From Nostoc sp. CHAB 5844 (GTDB taxonomy: Bacteria > Cyanobacteriota > Cyanobacteriia > Cyanobacteriales > Nostocaceae): a stretch of 64,000 nucleotides of DNA. Made by a program: the position numbers and the translations under genes. The stretch lies in the NCBI RefSeq assembly GCF_020829595.1, contig NZ_JAIVFW010000017.1, positions 58,162-122,161 of the forward strand. The letters are read 5' to 3'. The notes under the pieces were generated by a model, which did not search any database, was not told the origin of the DNA, and saw nothing but the letters and a program-made list of their open reading frames with translations. Position 1 is the first letter of the stretch, and every line of letters begins with the position of its first letter. Shown piece after piece: positions 35,910 to 45,818 of this stretch.

Positions 35910-36712
35910 TTGAAAAGAAACTCTGGACTTGTCAAAAATGCTAAACTCTCAAGAAATACTTTGAGTCTGTCAAAAAACAACTTTTGCAATTTACTATTTA
36001 AAAAGGTTACTGAACAAGGCTTTCTAAATTGAAAGAAGTAAGGTTGTTTTTTGGCAACTCTTTCAGTCGAAATTAGATCAACCAGTAGTGCTTGTGCATA
36101 TGCAAATAAAAGTTACTTTTTTAATGTTTTTTACAAGTGCTAAATGTAAACTGTTGTATAATTTACTTGGATTTTCAAAGGATTATTTTTTAATAAGTCC
36201 AAAGTAAAGATTTTCAGGTTTAACTTTATAGATGAAGACGAATAAGTATAAACCTGTAAAATTTCAGTTGTTTAAATTATTTATATGTAAATATATAAAT
36301 AACTTAATATTTGGCTAAAAACTAGTTAAATATTTATTTAATTGTTATAGCTTAAAGCCTACAAGTACTCAAACAGAATCCAGGTTCAGCAAACATTTCT
36401 AAATTATTTTTGAACACAACCAAAATTAAGAACAACGCAAATCAATATTTATTATTTAATTTAATTTCAAGGCTCAATGTTATCGCTAAAATTTTTGTTA
36501 ATAAGTAGTTACTAATAAATTATGCTTAAGTTTGTTGAAAATGAATTACTTTTATTTTGCAGGATGAAGATATACGAACAATTATTACTTGTTCGTGGTA
36601 TCCTTATTAAAAGATAGTTCCAATTCATCGAATAATTTTTCATTTCTTGGATACTTGGAACATTTAACTGGCTTTAGGTATTAGCAATGCAAGCATTTGT
36701 GAGGATAAGTTT
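35910..36712. other. Long AT-rich intergenic region upstream of the propeller gene
   Basis: About 800 bp, extremely AT-rich, with many stops in all frames and no gene or obvious mobile remnant. It probably contains the promoter of the propeller gene at 36713. Confidence 0.5.
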
Positions 36713-38044
36713 ATGACTTTTATGTCAAATCTCCGTAAAGTAAAAAACCAGCTACGTATGATCGGTTTTGCTATAGCTGGTTTTATCATCTTCTTGCTTT
36801 TGGGCGTATTTCTCATTCAAGACGTTAGTGCCTATTATCCATTTCTTCCTGTTCGTCTTCCGATTAGTGTTGTTTACACACAAAGTAATCTTCCAGCTAA
36901 AAATCAGAATTCCGTTGTTGCATTCCAACGCGATCCCTTTGGGAAGCTAACGCCACTACCTAATTCTCCTTTTCTTACAAACGGTTCAGGAATCGCTAAT
37001 CTTCCTATTCTTGGATTAGAACCCCCTGTTCCTACAACCCTTTTGTCTGATCAAGAGGTAATTGTTAACCCTGAACGTACGAGGCTTTTTGCTGTCAACT
37101 CAGGTTCGAGTACAATTGCTGTTTTTGACATCAATAAGGATGGCAGTCTTATTCCAGTCGAAGGTTCTCCATTCCCGTCTAACGGAGTAGAACCAGTTAG
37201 CTTGGGTCTTGCAGACGAATTTCTTTATGTAGTTAATCAGAATCTTGACCCTAGTAATCCATCTCAGGAAGCAAGGGGTTTTTTACCCAACTATACTGCC
37301 TTCCGCATTACTCGTAAAGGTAAACTTATTCCAGTCCCTAATTCTACTGTTTCAATTCCAAACAGATCTGTACCTACCCAAGCACTTATCTCTTCAGATA
37401 ATCGGTTTTTATTTGGTGCTGAACCTGGGACTAATTTACTTCGCTCTTTCCGAATTCTCCGTAACGGTCGTTTGCTTGAAAGCCCAAATTCACCACAGGC
37501 ACTACCCATATCAGACTCTTTACCAGATGGTACACCTGCTTCCCCACTGGGAATCCGAACACATCCAAGGCTACCTATTTTGTATGTTGGCTTCTTCAAC
37601 GTCAATAAATTAGGAATTTATTCCTACGATCTAAGTGGGAAACTGACTTTCTTAAAGTCTGTACCTAATTCAGGCATCAATATCTGCTGGATTATTAGCA
37701 ACCGAGAAGGAACACGTCTCTACACTACTAATCCTACTGACTTAAGCATAAGTGTCTACGACATTAAACAAGATCCGACCACACCAATAGAGATTCAGAA
37801 AATAACGCTTAAAGGTCTTAGTGGATCACCTCTTGGTGGAGTGCCAGGTTCGTTAGCTTTGGATTCAACAGAATCGTTTTTGCATGTGGTTTCTCAACCA
37901 ACTGATTTTGGTACAACAGAGGGGAATGGACTGTTCGTCTTGAAGGTTAACTCACAAGATGGCACTTTAAGTAAGGAATCTGCTTCATTCTTCCCAGTTC
38001 TATCAGCTGATAATAGCTTTGCAAAAGGGCTTTTTGCTAATTAG
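36713..38044 (+). CDS. Membrane-anchored seven-bladed beta-propeller (YVTN/lactonase-like)
   Basis: A 443-residue protein with one N-terminal transmembrane segment (about 17-38, IGFAIAGFIIFLLLGVFLI) and an extracytoplasmic propeller made of repeated blades such as RLFAVNSGSSTIAVFDINKDGSLIPVEGSPF, LYVVNQN and RLYTTNPTDLSISVYDI. The blade pattern is that of the lactonase/6-phosphogluconolactonase-like family. A paralogue lies at 52362. Start supported by GAGGAT upstream. It sits between the decarboxylase-like gene and the NRPS on the same strand, so it may act on, bind or export-couple the product; no catalytic residues can be assigned with certainty. Confidence 0.8.
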   Translation: MTFMSNLRKVKNQLRMIGFAIAGFIIFLLLGVFLIQDVSAYYPFLPVRLPISVVYTQSNLPAKNQNSVVAFQRDPFGKLTPLPNSPFLTNGSGIANLPILGLEPPVPTTLLSDQEVIVNPERTRLFAVNSGSSTIAVFDINKDGSLIPVEGSPFPSNGVEPVSLGLADEFLYVVNQNLDPSNPSQEARGFLPNYTAFRITRKGKLIPVPNSTVSIPNRSVPTQALISSDNRFLFGAEPGTNLLRSFRILRNGRLLESPNSPQALPISDSLPDGTPASPLGIRTHPRLPILYVGFFNVNKLGIYSYDLSGKLTFLKSVPNSGINICWIISNREGTRLYTTNPTDLSISVYDIKQDPTTPIEIQKITLKGLSGSPLGGVPGSLALDSTESFLHVVSQPTDFGTTEGNGLFVLKVNSQDGTLSKESASFFPVLSADNSFAKGLFAN

Positions 38045-38385
38045 GAAGCAAGACAAACTGTATTAATTCCTTCATGCCATAAGATTACCTGCCATAAGAT
38101 TACCATTTATATGTTACTTTCTTTGTGTTCTACGCGCTCATAGTACGCTGCGCTAATACGATTCAATTAAATAAGTAATCTTATGGCTGAAAATAAGTAA
38201 AATCAAGTGTATTTCGATGAAGTTTCAAATTTAGGTAAAGTAAATTTTCTTTTTGTTAAAAGATATGATTCATTTTTGAAAACGCGATTTAAATTTAAAA
38301 CAGCTTGTCTCGCTCCAAAAATAATGATTTACAAAAAAATACCTTTGAGACTTTTTGTAATCAATTATGAAGTAATAGGATGAGA

Positions 38386-38528
38386 CTTTCTAAGTCGTTT
38401 CAACATTAAACAAATCATAACTATGTAAATCATAGACTTGCTGACTCCTGCTAGAAGTTCAGAATCTTTGCTTAAGTAACAGTATTGATTTCACCAGGCA
38501 AAAATCCGCTCAACAATCGAGCGCTCTG
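38386..38528 (-). pseudogene. IS5-family transposase C-terminal remnant
   Basis: The minus strand reads ERSIVERIFAW, an in-frame TGA, then NQYCYLSKDSELLAGVSKSM and IYIVMICLMLKRL: the third-catalytic-residue region (E of the DDE triad) of an IS5-type transposase. The rest of 38045-38669 is AT-rich without a gene. Confidence 0.75.
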
Positions 38529-38669
38529 GTAAGATTTAAAATTCTGGCTCTTTCCTCTTTCTCATTCATCAAATGAAACAATCTTCTGATTGAGTATCCT
38601 TTACATTTCTTTGGAAACAGTCTCTTAGATTGGTAAAGGTTTGTTATTACTAAACAATAGGTATTAGGT

Positions 38670-41600
38670 ATGCCATTTCATAGTAATAAATGTATCCATC
38701 AATGGTTTGAAGCTCAAGTAAAACAAACTCCAAATGCAACAGCTATAGAGTTTGAAAACACCCAGTTAACTTACCAAGAGTTAAATTGCCGTTCTAACCA
38801 ATTGGCACGATATCTACAATCTCTAAATGTGGGACCAGAAGTTATAGTAGGTATTTGCATGGAGCGCTCTATAGAATTGATAGTGACACTAATGGGGGTT
38901 CTTAAGGCAGGTGGGGCTTGTTTACCTTTGGATTCAGTTTATCCTAAGGAAAGATTGGCATTGATGCTATCAGATTCAGAAACATCTTTACTATTGACTC
39001 AGGAAAAACTACTTATCAATTTGCCTAAGCATCAAGCACATATAATCTGTGTAGATACAAACTGGTCAATTATTTCTCAAGAAAGTGATGAAAATTTAGT
39101 ATGTACTGCAAAACCAACGAATTTAGCATATTTAATTTATACATCTGGTTCTACAGGAAAACCCAAAGGGGTAATGATTCAACATCAGTCTTTAGTAAGC
39201 TTTACTGATGCTGCAATTTTTGAATATGAACTCAGCGCAAGTGATCGCGTACTACAATTTGCGTCTATTAGCTTTGATGCTGCGATAGAAGAAATCTATC
39301 CTTGTTTAATGTGTGGTGCAACATTAGTGTTGCGTACTAACGAAATAGTGAGTTCCGTATCTGTATCTGTATTGCTGAAAAAGTGCCAAGCTTTGATGAT
39401 AACAGTGTTAAGTCTTCCTACAGCTTTTTGGCATCAAATGATTTCAGAATTAGCAATAGCAAATCTGACCCTACCTGAATCATTACGTTTAGTTCTCATT
39501 GGGGGTGAAGCAGTACTTCCTAAGCGAGTAGAAATGTGGAAAAAGTATGTAGGTGACTACCCTCAAGTTATAAATGGCTATGGAACTACTGAAACAACTG
39601 TACTTGCAACGACGTATAAATTACCAAGTTCAGCATCATTATCATTACATCAAGAATTAGAAGCATTGCCAATTGGGCGTGCTATTCGTAATGTCCAGAC
39701 CTATGTACTAGATGAAACTTTACAACCAGTTGCTACAGGCGTTCCCGGAGAACTTCACATAGGCGGTACCTGCCTTGCACGTGGTTACTTCAACCGTCCA
39801 GATTTGACTGACAAAAAGTTTATTTCTAATCCTTTTAGCAATCAATCTGGAGACCGACTCTACAAAACTGGTGATTTAGTTCGCTACTTACCCGATGGCA
39901 ACATAGAGTTTATTGGTCGGTTGGATAATCAAGTCAAAATTAGAGGCTTCCGGATTGAGCCAGAGGAAATTAAAACCGCCCTTCTTCAACACTCAGCCAT
40001 ACTTGATGCCATAATCCTAGCTCAGGAAGATAATCCTGATAACAAACATTTAGTAGCTTATATAGTTTTAATTCAAGGAAAAACTATTACTTTGAGCGAA
40101 ATAAACAGTTTCCTTAAAGAAAAGCTACCTAGCTATATGATTCCTTCAGCTTTTGTCATACTAAAGCATTTTCCTCTAACGCCTAATGGCAAAGTAGACC
40201 GTCAAGCTTTACTTCTACTGGATACATCTAAAAGAACACTGAAACAAAATATTATTCCCCCCCGGACTTCCACCGAAGAATTATTGTCTAGCATTTGGAC
40301 TGAGATTTTAGGGTTGAAAGAGATAAGCATTGATGATGATTTCTTTGCATTGGGAGGACATTCGCTTCTAATAGCTCAACTGACTGCTCGGATACGTGAT
40401 ACATTCTTTATAGAATTACCAATATCTTGCCTTTTTAAATCACCGACTTTGTCTGAAATAGCTGAAGCTATTGATAGCATTCGTCAAGGGGAAACATCTG
40501 CCGAAATTGACGCTGACGCTAACATAGATTTAGATGCAGAAGTAATCCTAGATTCAACAATTACGCCTGTTGACTACTTTACTAAACCAAGTTCTATTTT
40601 ACTTACAGGAGCAACAGGCTTCACGGGTTCTTTTTTACTTTATGAGCTTCTTCAGAAAACTTCAGCAAATATATACTGTTTAGTTCGTGCATCTAATGCT
40701 GAGCAAGGTAAAGTAAGATTAGAAAATCAACTTGAATTGTACGGTCTTTGGAATGAAATTTTCAGAGCTAGAATTATTCCCCTTGTTGGAGATATATCTC
40801 AGCCACTTTTAGGCTTATCAATGCAACAGTTTAATGATTTAGCTAATAGAGTTGATATTATTTATCATAATGGTGCTTGTGTCAATTTCCTTTATCCCTA
40901 TTCAGCATTAAAAGCAACCAATGTTTTTGGAACTGAGGAAGTTTTAAAACTAGCTTGTCAAATCAAACCAAAGGTTGTACATTTTACATCAACATTGTCT
41001 GTTTTCTCCTCATCCGCCTACTCTGAGTTCAGTCTAATTAAAGAATCAAATCTTCTTAACTACAACCACGATCTTGAAAGCGGCTATGCTCAGAGTAAAT
41101 GGGTTGCAGAAAAATTAATAATGGAAGCACAAAAAAGAGGACTTTCTGTATGTATATATAGACCTGGAAATATAACAGGTTCCAAAAATAATGGTATCTG
41201 TAATACAAATGACTTCATTTGGAGAATGGTCAAAAGCTGTATTCAACTTAGAATCGCACCAAATATAGACATTACTGTAGATATGTCTCCTGTAGACTAT
41301 GTGACCCAAGCTATTGTCTACCTATCGTTACAAAGAGAGTCTTTCGGAAAGGCATTTCATCTATTTAATCCTTGTCCTATCCACTGGACTATGTTAGTTG
41401 ATACGATACGCTCCTTTGGCTATCCACTTGAAATCATTTCATATGACAAGTGGCGTAACAAGCTTATTGCTCACGCGGAACATTTTCCAGCAAATGCTTT
41501 ACATCCTCTTTTACCTCTTTTCCTTGAAAAAAATCCTTTTGAAAAAAGAGAGCCGAGGTATGACTGTCAAAACACACTTGATGGGTTAGTTGGTAGTAAT

Positions 41601-41684
41601 ATCGTACCCCACCCTGTAGATACGGAGTTACTGCACAATTATTTTTCATACTTTCAAAGTAGTAATTTTTTATATCACCCGTAA
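38670..41684 (+). CDS. NRPS module: adenylation - carrier - thioester reductase
   Basis: A 1004-residue single module. A domain (about 8-520): LIYTSGSTGKPKGV, NGYGTTETT, GDRLYKTGDLVRYLPDG and Lys508 in NGKVDRQ. By aligning to GrsA by eye I read the specificity positions as D-A-E-S-L-G-G-V-L-K; the Glu at the 239 position is typical of A domains that accept a positively charged side chain. PCP: Ser565 in GGHSLL. Reductase (about 610-990): GATGFTGSF for NADPH and the YAQSK short-chain-dehydrogenase-type dyad. There is no condensation domain, so it activates one amino acid and releases it as an aldehyde or alcohol. Confidence 0.9.
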   Translation: MPFHSNKCIHQWFEAQVKQTPNATAIEFENTQLTYQELNCRSNQLARYLQSLNVGPEVIVGICMERSIELIVTLMGVLKAGGACLPLDSVYPKERLALMLSDSETSLLLTQEKLLINLPKHQAHIICVDTNWSIISQESDENLVCTAKPTNLAYLIYTSGSTGKPKGVMIQHQSLVSFTDAAIFEYELSASDRVLQFASISFDAAIEEIYPCLMCGATLVLRTNEIVSSVSVSVLLKKCQALMITVLSLPTAFWHQMISELAIANLTLPESLRLVLIGGEAVLPKRVEMWKKYVGDYPQVINGYGTTETTVLATTYKLPSSASLSLHQELEALPIGRAIRNVQTYVLDETLQPVATGVPGELHIGGTCLARGYFNRPDLTDKKFISNPFSNQSGDRLYKTGDLVRYLPDGNIEFIGRLDNQVKIRGFRIEPEEIKTALLQHSAILDAIILAQEDNPDNKHLVAYIVLIQGKTITLSEINSFLKEKLPSYMIPSAFVILKHFPLTPNGKVDRQALLLLDTSKRTLKQNIIPPRTSTEELLSSIWTEILGLKEISIDDDFFALGGHSLLIAQLTARIRDTFFIELPISCLFKSPTLSEIAEAIDSIRQGETSAEIDADANIDLDAEVILDSTITPVDYFTKPSSILLTGATGFTGSFLLYELLQKTSANIYCLVRASNAEQGKVRLENQLELYGLWNEIFRARIIPLVGDISQPLLGLSMQQFNDLANRVDIIYHNGACVNFLYPYSALKATNVFGTEEVLKLACQIKPKVVHFTSTLSVFSSSAYSEFSLIKESNLLNYNHDLESGYAQSKWVAEKLIMEAQKRGLSVCIYRPGNITGSKNNGICNTNDFIWRMVKSCIQLRIAPNIDITVDMSPVDYVTQAIVYLSLQRESFGKAFHLFNPCPIHWTMLVDTIRSFGYPLEIISYDKWRNKLIAHAEHFPANALHPLLPLFLEKNPFEKREPRYDCQNTLDGLVGSNIVPHPVDTELLHNYFSYFQSSNFLYHP

Positions 41685-41854
41685 TTCCTCTTCTAAATCA
41701 GAAATATTCTTTACATCTTTTGGGAATGTAATCGCTTTTTTCAGACGCTTTTGTTACTTTAAAAAACGAAAAATTAGCTAGAGATTTAACTAGCAAGTAG
41801 TTTAGGTTGTCAACTGCTAAACGAAATTCCAATTTTTCTAACCAGTGTGATTAA

Positions 41855-42436
41855 ATGAGCCACAATTTCACTACAAACCTACATCTGCAAATGAAAACTT
41901 ATAATGCTTTCACCAAGGTGACAATTTGTGTACTATCAATGACTATTTTAACCAATGTCGAGCTGCATAAAGTGTTAGCTCAAACTCATGTGAATCTGCA
42001 TAAACTGCCAGATCAAAGTCGAATTGATTGTCGTAGATTTGTGACAGGCACTTACCTTACAACGAGTGACGTTAGTGACTTTGGTTTCTTTCGTTCAATC
42101 ATAACATTCACCGAAGATGGCAACTTTTTTGCAATCGACTCGAACCAAAGTGGTGACCCCTCTCTACCACCCTTTAGTAATACACAGGGCAGTTGGAAGT
42201 GTACCTCAAAGAATCAAATTATTGGCACGTCACTCAACTTCAGTTACCCAACAGCAACATTACCTGGCTTCATTGCCAGAAGCGATTTTAATATGACATT
42301 TGATTACAAAAATGGAAGAGTGCAAGGGACAGCGATATTTCGCTCCTACGAGCTAAACGCGAATCCGCTTAATGATTATGCTCCGGCAATGGGGATGTTT
42401 ACTTTCACGGGGCAACGTGTAGAAGCTGGACATTAA
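41855..42436 (+). CDS. Secreted hypothetical protein
   Basis: A 193-residue protein with a signal peptide; the ATG at 41891 (MKTYNAFTKVT) fits the signal better than the first ATG at 41855, ending near KVLAQ. The mature part (FVTGTYLTT, SIITFTEDGNFFAIDSNQ, FSNTQGSWKC, ARSDFNMTFDYKNGRVQGT) has alternating beta-strands with a G-W turn, suggesting a small beta-barrel of lipocalin- or allene-oxide-cyclase-like type. I do not recognise the family with certainty. It is the last plus-strand gene of the cluster region, 170 bp after the NRPS. Confidence 0.65.
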   Translation: MSHNFTTNLHLQMKTYNAFTKVTICVLSMTILTNVELHKVLAQTHVNLHKLPDQSRIDCRRFVTGTYLTTSDVSDFGFFRSIITFTEDGNFFAIDSNQSGDPSLPPFSNTQGSWKCTSKNQIIGTSLNFSYPTATLPGFIARSDFNMTFDYKNGRVQGTAIFRSYELNANPLNDYAPAMGMFTFTGQRVEAGH

Positions 42437-42636
42437 TAAGCATTAAAGGCTATTTAAAAGTTTTAAAGAGTAAAATGCTCATCCTTTCTCAAGGGACTTA
42501 CAGGGAATAATTTACTAACCAGTAGACCGAAAATTTGTGCGACTACCAAACAATAGTATTGTAGAGTAATGTTTTTCAGTAATGTACAAAAGCTGATTCT
42601 CTTGGATAAGTCATAAGGTTTGTTTATTAATAACAG

Positions 42637-42734
42637 GTCTTACGCACTCAGATTGGTTGTTGAGATTGGGTGTAAGGGTGTACACCCCTACACCCTGGCC
42701 TAAACCCTTGATTTTTCATCTCACTGCGTAAGTC
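42637..42734. mobile_element. MITE with GTCTTACGCA ends
   Basis: GTCTTACGCACTCAG and, inverted, CTCACTGCGTAAGTC bound about 98 bp with an inner imperfect hairpin (GGGTGTA / TACACCC). The same end sequence (ACTTACGCA) bounds another element at 47093-47177. The remainder of 42437-43400 contains no gene that I can support. Confidence 0.65.
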
Positions 42735-43154
42735 GTAAATAAGCCTCGAAAATCAACCAAAATCAGCCAGATGGTAAACAAAATTTGCAGGTTGCCGCAT
42801 AGTTGTGCTTTTACCCATAAATTGACCAAAAGTTAACGTAATTTCAAGGTTTTTAAACAATCAACATTTCATGTTGTGAATCAAATAATGACCACAAGTT
42901 CAAAATTTGCATCATAATGCGACCCTATGTTTAATTTTGGCGTTATTCAAAAAACGAATATTCAAACACTTCAATTTCAGTCTAATTTTTGAACTTTTGC
43001 ACTCAGATATGCTTCAAAGCGGCCATGATATGGTTCAAAAGAATATTTTTATCTATATTTGAGTTAACGCTGATATTTGTTTATTGCGATCACTCTGTTT
43101 GTAAGAAAGGCGATCGCCAACATAGCTTTAACTAATTAAAAATGATAATCATGC

Positions 43155-43193
43155 AGAAGCGGGTAGTTGCGCGTCACGCAACTACCCGCTTCT
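43155..43193. repeat. Perfect 17-bp hairpin flanked by a 9-bp direct repeat
   Basis: AGAAGCGGGTAGTTGCG and its exact complement are separated by CGTCA. GATAATCAT occurs on both sides (43144 and 43205), like a target-site duplication. It sits between two convergent genes (42436 and 43401), so it could also terminate transcription from both sides, although no T-run is adjacent. Confidence 0.7.
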
Positions 43194-43400
43194 CTCCTCT
43201 ACGCGATAATCATTACCAAATAAAATACCCATATATGAAAACAGAAGTATATATTGCCTACCTAGTTTGTGAAGCATAAAGTGGCAATAACTGCCATTTT
43301 ATGCTTCAAGTCACAATAGTTGCGGTCTACTGCTTGACGGCGAAAATAGAAGGTTCGTGCAACCAGGGGCAACCAGGTAAAATTTTGTAAAAATAACCCT

Positions 43401-44174
43401 TTATTTAGCCTCTATTGATTTTTTGAAGAAGATCTCACGAGGAATCAAAAAGCGCCTTAAAAAGCTGTATGGCAGGTCATGACATTGTGAATTATAAGCT
43501 TTAATTGCTCTTTGTTTTTTCTGATAGACAGATTTAATAGATAGATTATAAGCAGCACCCAGTTCTTGTAGGTTAAATTTTAAAATTTGTTTAATATTCC
43601 AAAATATCCAGATTGGATATTCAAAGATTTCAACTGCTAGTTTAGACTCAGTTATTGCCGCCTGAACTAAGTCGTAAGTAGCCATATGATCGTTATGCTT
43701 ATCTTTTTCACAAGGGAGGTAAACTTCGGATGGCTCAAAGGACTGTAGTAGTTGAGCGAGATGATCAACAATCAGATGGCGCTCTTTTTGAGATAGTTCC
43801 ATCAGACTCCCATCTGCGTAGTCGAGGAAAAAAATATCTGATGATGGCATTCCCAGAATGCCTAGCGCATTTACTGCCTCTTGCTTACGAACTTGAATCA
43901 GATCTTCTGGTTTCATATGTACATCAGATTTCTGTCCATCAGTGAGGAAAACAACCTTAATTGGCACCCCAAGCTCATGTTTGAGAGCAATTAAGCCGCC
44001 ACAGCCAAGAGTTTCATCATCTTGATGGGGAGCAAACACCATTGCTGGTTTCTGACTAACAGTGAATATTTGACTTTTAACATTTAAAATCCACCAAAAG
44101 AGGATTTCAGTTTTTATTATTTCCCCAATTTCAAAAAAATTTTTTTGAATTCCATCATAAAAGGTTTGGCTCAT
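43401..44174 (-). CDS. PIG-L / LmbE family deacetylase
   Basis: A 257-residue protein with the zinc-binding motif APHQDDETLGCGG (normally PHPDDE; the metal-binding H, D and D are all present), the LTDGQKSD strand, and the downstream KDKHNDH with the third ligand His. The family removes N-acetyl from GlcNAc-containing conjugates (MshB/BshB, GPI PIG-L, glycopeptide tailoring). Immediately upstream is a GT4 glycosyltransferase, the same pairing as in bacillithiol-type biosynthesis, so an aminosugar modification is likely. A link to the 17.8-42.4 kb cluster is possible but unproven. Confidence 0.85.
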   Translation of the reverse strand: MSQTFYDGIQKNFFEIGEIIKTEILFWWILNVKSQIFTVSQKPAMVFAPHQDDETLGCGGLIALKHELGVPIKVVFLTDGQKSDVHMKPEDLIQVRKQEAVNALGILGMPSSDIFFLDYADGSLMELSQKERHLIVDHLAQLLQSFEPSEVYLPCEKDKHNDHMATYDLVQAAITESKLAVEIFEYPIWIFWNIKQILKFNLQELGAAYNLSIKSVYQKKQRAIKAYNSQCHDLPYSFLRRFLIPREIFFKKSIEAK

Positions 44175-44315
44175 AATTTTTTCAGAATATCAGCAGAAGG
44201 TTTCTCTTGAAGGATAAGGTGTTTTTTCGGCGATCGCTACCCTCGCCGTATCGCTCTTATGGAATGGTACAGGCATTGCTCTGCTGAACAGTTACCTGTA
44301 ATCAATTTGTCTTGC

Positions 44316-45554
44316 TCAAAATAGAACAAGGGTTTGAGAGTGCTTGTCATCCCCCAGCAATTTTAGATAGTACTTATTAAGACTTTCGCATCCTTTCTGA
44401 ACAGTGAGTTGTTGAGCATCTTGTAAAGCACGCTGAATAATTTGCGTATTGTTATTTAGCAAAACTTTCTCAAAAGCACTGGTTAATCCATCCACATCGT
44501 TAGGCGGAACAAGATAACCATTTATTTCATTAATTAAGTAATCGGATACTCCAGCACTATTAATACTAACCACAGGAATTCCTGAAGCCATTGCTTCTAC
44601 TACTGTTCGTCCAAAAGTTTCGTAAGGTGAAGGGCTACAAAAAACATCACATGAAGCTAATACATTAGCCTTTGTTTCTCCATGAATAAAGCCTGTAAAG
44701 TGGATGTCAGGAATCGGTTCGGCAAGACGTTTAAGTATGTTAACAGTATCGTCTGGGCCATCTCCAGCAATCAGCAGCGAACACTTGTGTTGCCTGCTTT
44801 TTAATTTGGCAAATGCTTCAATTAGCCAATCGATTCGTTTTTCTGGGGCGAGACGACCTAAAAAGAGTAAGATTTTGTTATCCTGCTCCTGGGTAGTTAA
44901 CCACGGTTCTAACCATTTGCGGCTCCGACGACTGGGATTAAATACTGATATATCTATCCCATACATTGGTATTTCATAGTAATTGGAAATTCCCATTTGT
45001 TGAAGACTTTTGGTGGCCGCAGGAGTAATAGATAATGTAGTATCGCATTGATGATATAAATTTCTATTTATTGGTTTCAACAATATATCTCGCAGGAACT
45101 TCGCCCAAGGATCAGTACCGGCAACATTGTAGTAATCTGTGTGATATTCAGTTATATAGGGGATATTGTGTTCTTTGGCATAGTCTCTACCTGGCAAATG
45201 CCATGTGCTAAACCAAAACAAACCCTCTACATCTACCACAGTAATTAGGTCAGGCTTGTAGTAATTTAGGCTTTGGCTAATTTGTTTTGCAGCTGTGAAT
45301 GTGGGAACGCGAAGTAGTTGATAAATAAGCCAAGCTTTGGAAGGGTAAGTCTCAATAATTAAGTTTGTTTTCAAATTTGATGGTACTGAGGGAACATCTT
45401 CTCCTTGCCCATTCGGTGCCAAGACAACTACACGATATATCCCAAGCTTTGCTATCTCTTGGACACGCTCCCAATTGAAGATAGCAGAACCGCTGACTTC
45501 TGGAGGAAAAGTTGTAAAAATATATACGAGGGTATAGGTTGGATGAGAATCCAT
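44316..45554 (-). CDS. GT4-family glycosyltransferase
   Basis: A 412-residue GT-B glycosyltransferase starting at ATG 45554 (an in-frame TTG 3 bp upstream is less likely). The N-terminal half has FTTFPPEVSGSAIFNWERVQ, typical of acceptor domains; the C-terminal half has LLFLGRLAPEKRIDWLIEAF, IAGDGPD and the nucleotide-sugar motif SPSPYETFGRTVVEAMASG (EX7E). Retaining GT4 enzymes transfer sugars such as GlcNAc, mannose or glucose from nucleotide donors. It lies 141 bp upstream of the PIG-L gene on the same strand, suggesting sugar transfer followed by N-deacetylation. Confidence 0.88.
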   Translation of the reverse strand: MDSHPTYTLVYIFTTFPPEVSGSAIFNWERVQEIAKLGIYRVVVLAPNGQGEDVPSVPSNLKTNLIIETYPSKAWLIYQLLRVPTFTAAKQISQSLNYYKPDLITVVDVEGLFWFSTWHLPGRDYAKEHNIPYITEYHTDYYNVAGTDPWAKFLRDILLKPINRNLYHQCDTTLSITPAATKSLQQMGISNYYEIPMYGIDISVFNPSRRSRKWLEPWLTTQEQDNKILLFLGRLAPEKRIDWLIEAFAKLKSRQHKCSLLIAGDGPDDTVNILKRLAEPIPDIHFTGFIHGETKANVLASCDVFCSPSPYETFGRTVVEAMASGIPVVSINSAGVSDYLINEINGYLVPPNDVDGLTSAFEKVLLNNNTQIIQRALQDAQQLTVQKGCESLNKYYLKLLGDDKHSQTLVLF

Positions 45555-45691
45555 CAATTTAATCTCTCATGAAGATGCACTTTTTTCACTCTTTTTATTG
45601 CATGAAAGCCAGCACTATTGACAACATTTCTAAACATTTGCGCTTAATTTCTGCGGAATAACCTTTCGTTCAGAAGAATTAATAAACTAAC

Positions 45692-45795
45692 GACTAAATT
45701 CCACACAAATGTAATTTTATTTACCTCTTTCTTTACTACTTCTGGAAATATAAATTGATGCACATCTCAGACGTTCCACAGCAATTGCACTCATT
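45692..45795 (-). pseudogene. IS1-family transposase, N-terminal scrap
   Basis: The minus strand reads AVERLRCASIYISRSSKERG, a stop, then NYICVEF, aligning with the AIECPRCASIHIRKNGKK / NYICAHCG start of the IS1 remnant at 17079-17670. It is only about 100 bp and strongly diverged. Confidence 0.55.
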
Positions 45796-45818
45796 TATAT
45801 TCCTATTTGCGGTTTAAG

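Noticed and set aside
43204..43218. Second Fur box (CGATAATCATTACCA)
   Set aside because: It fits 12 of 14 positions, but lies between convergent genes and is part of the direct repeat flanking the hairpin.
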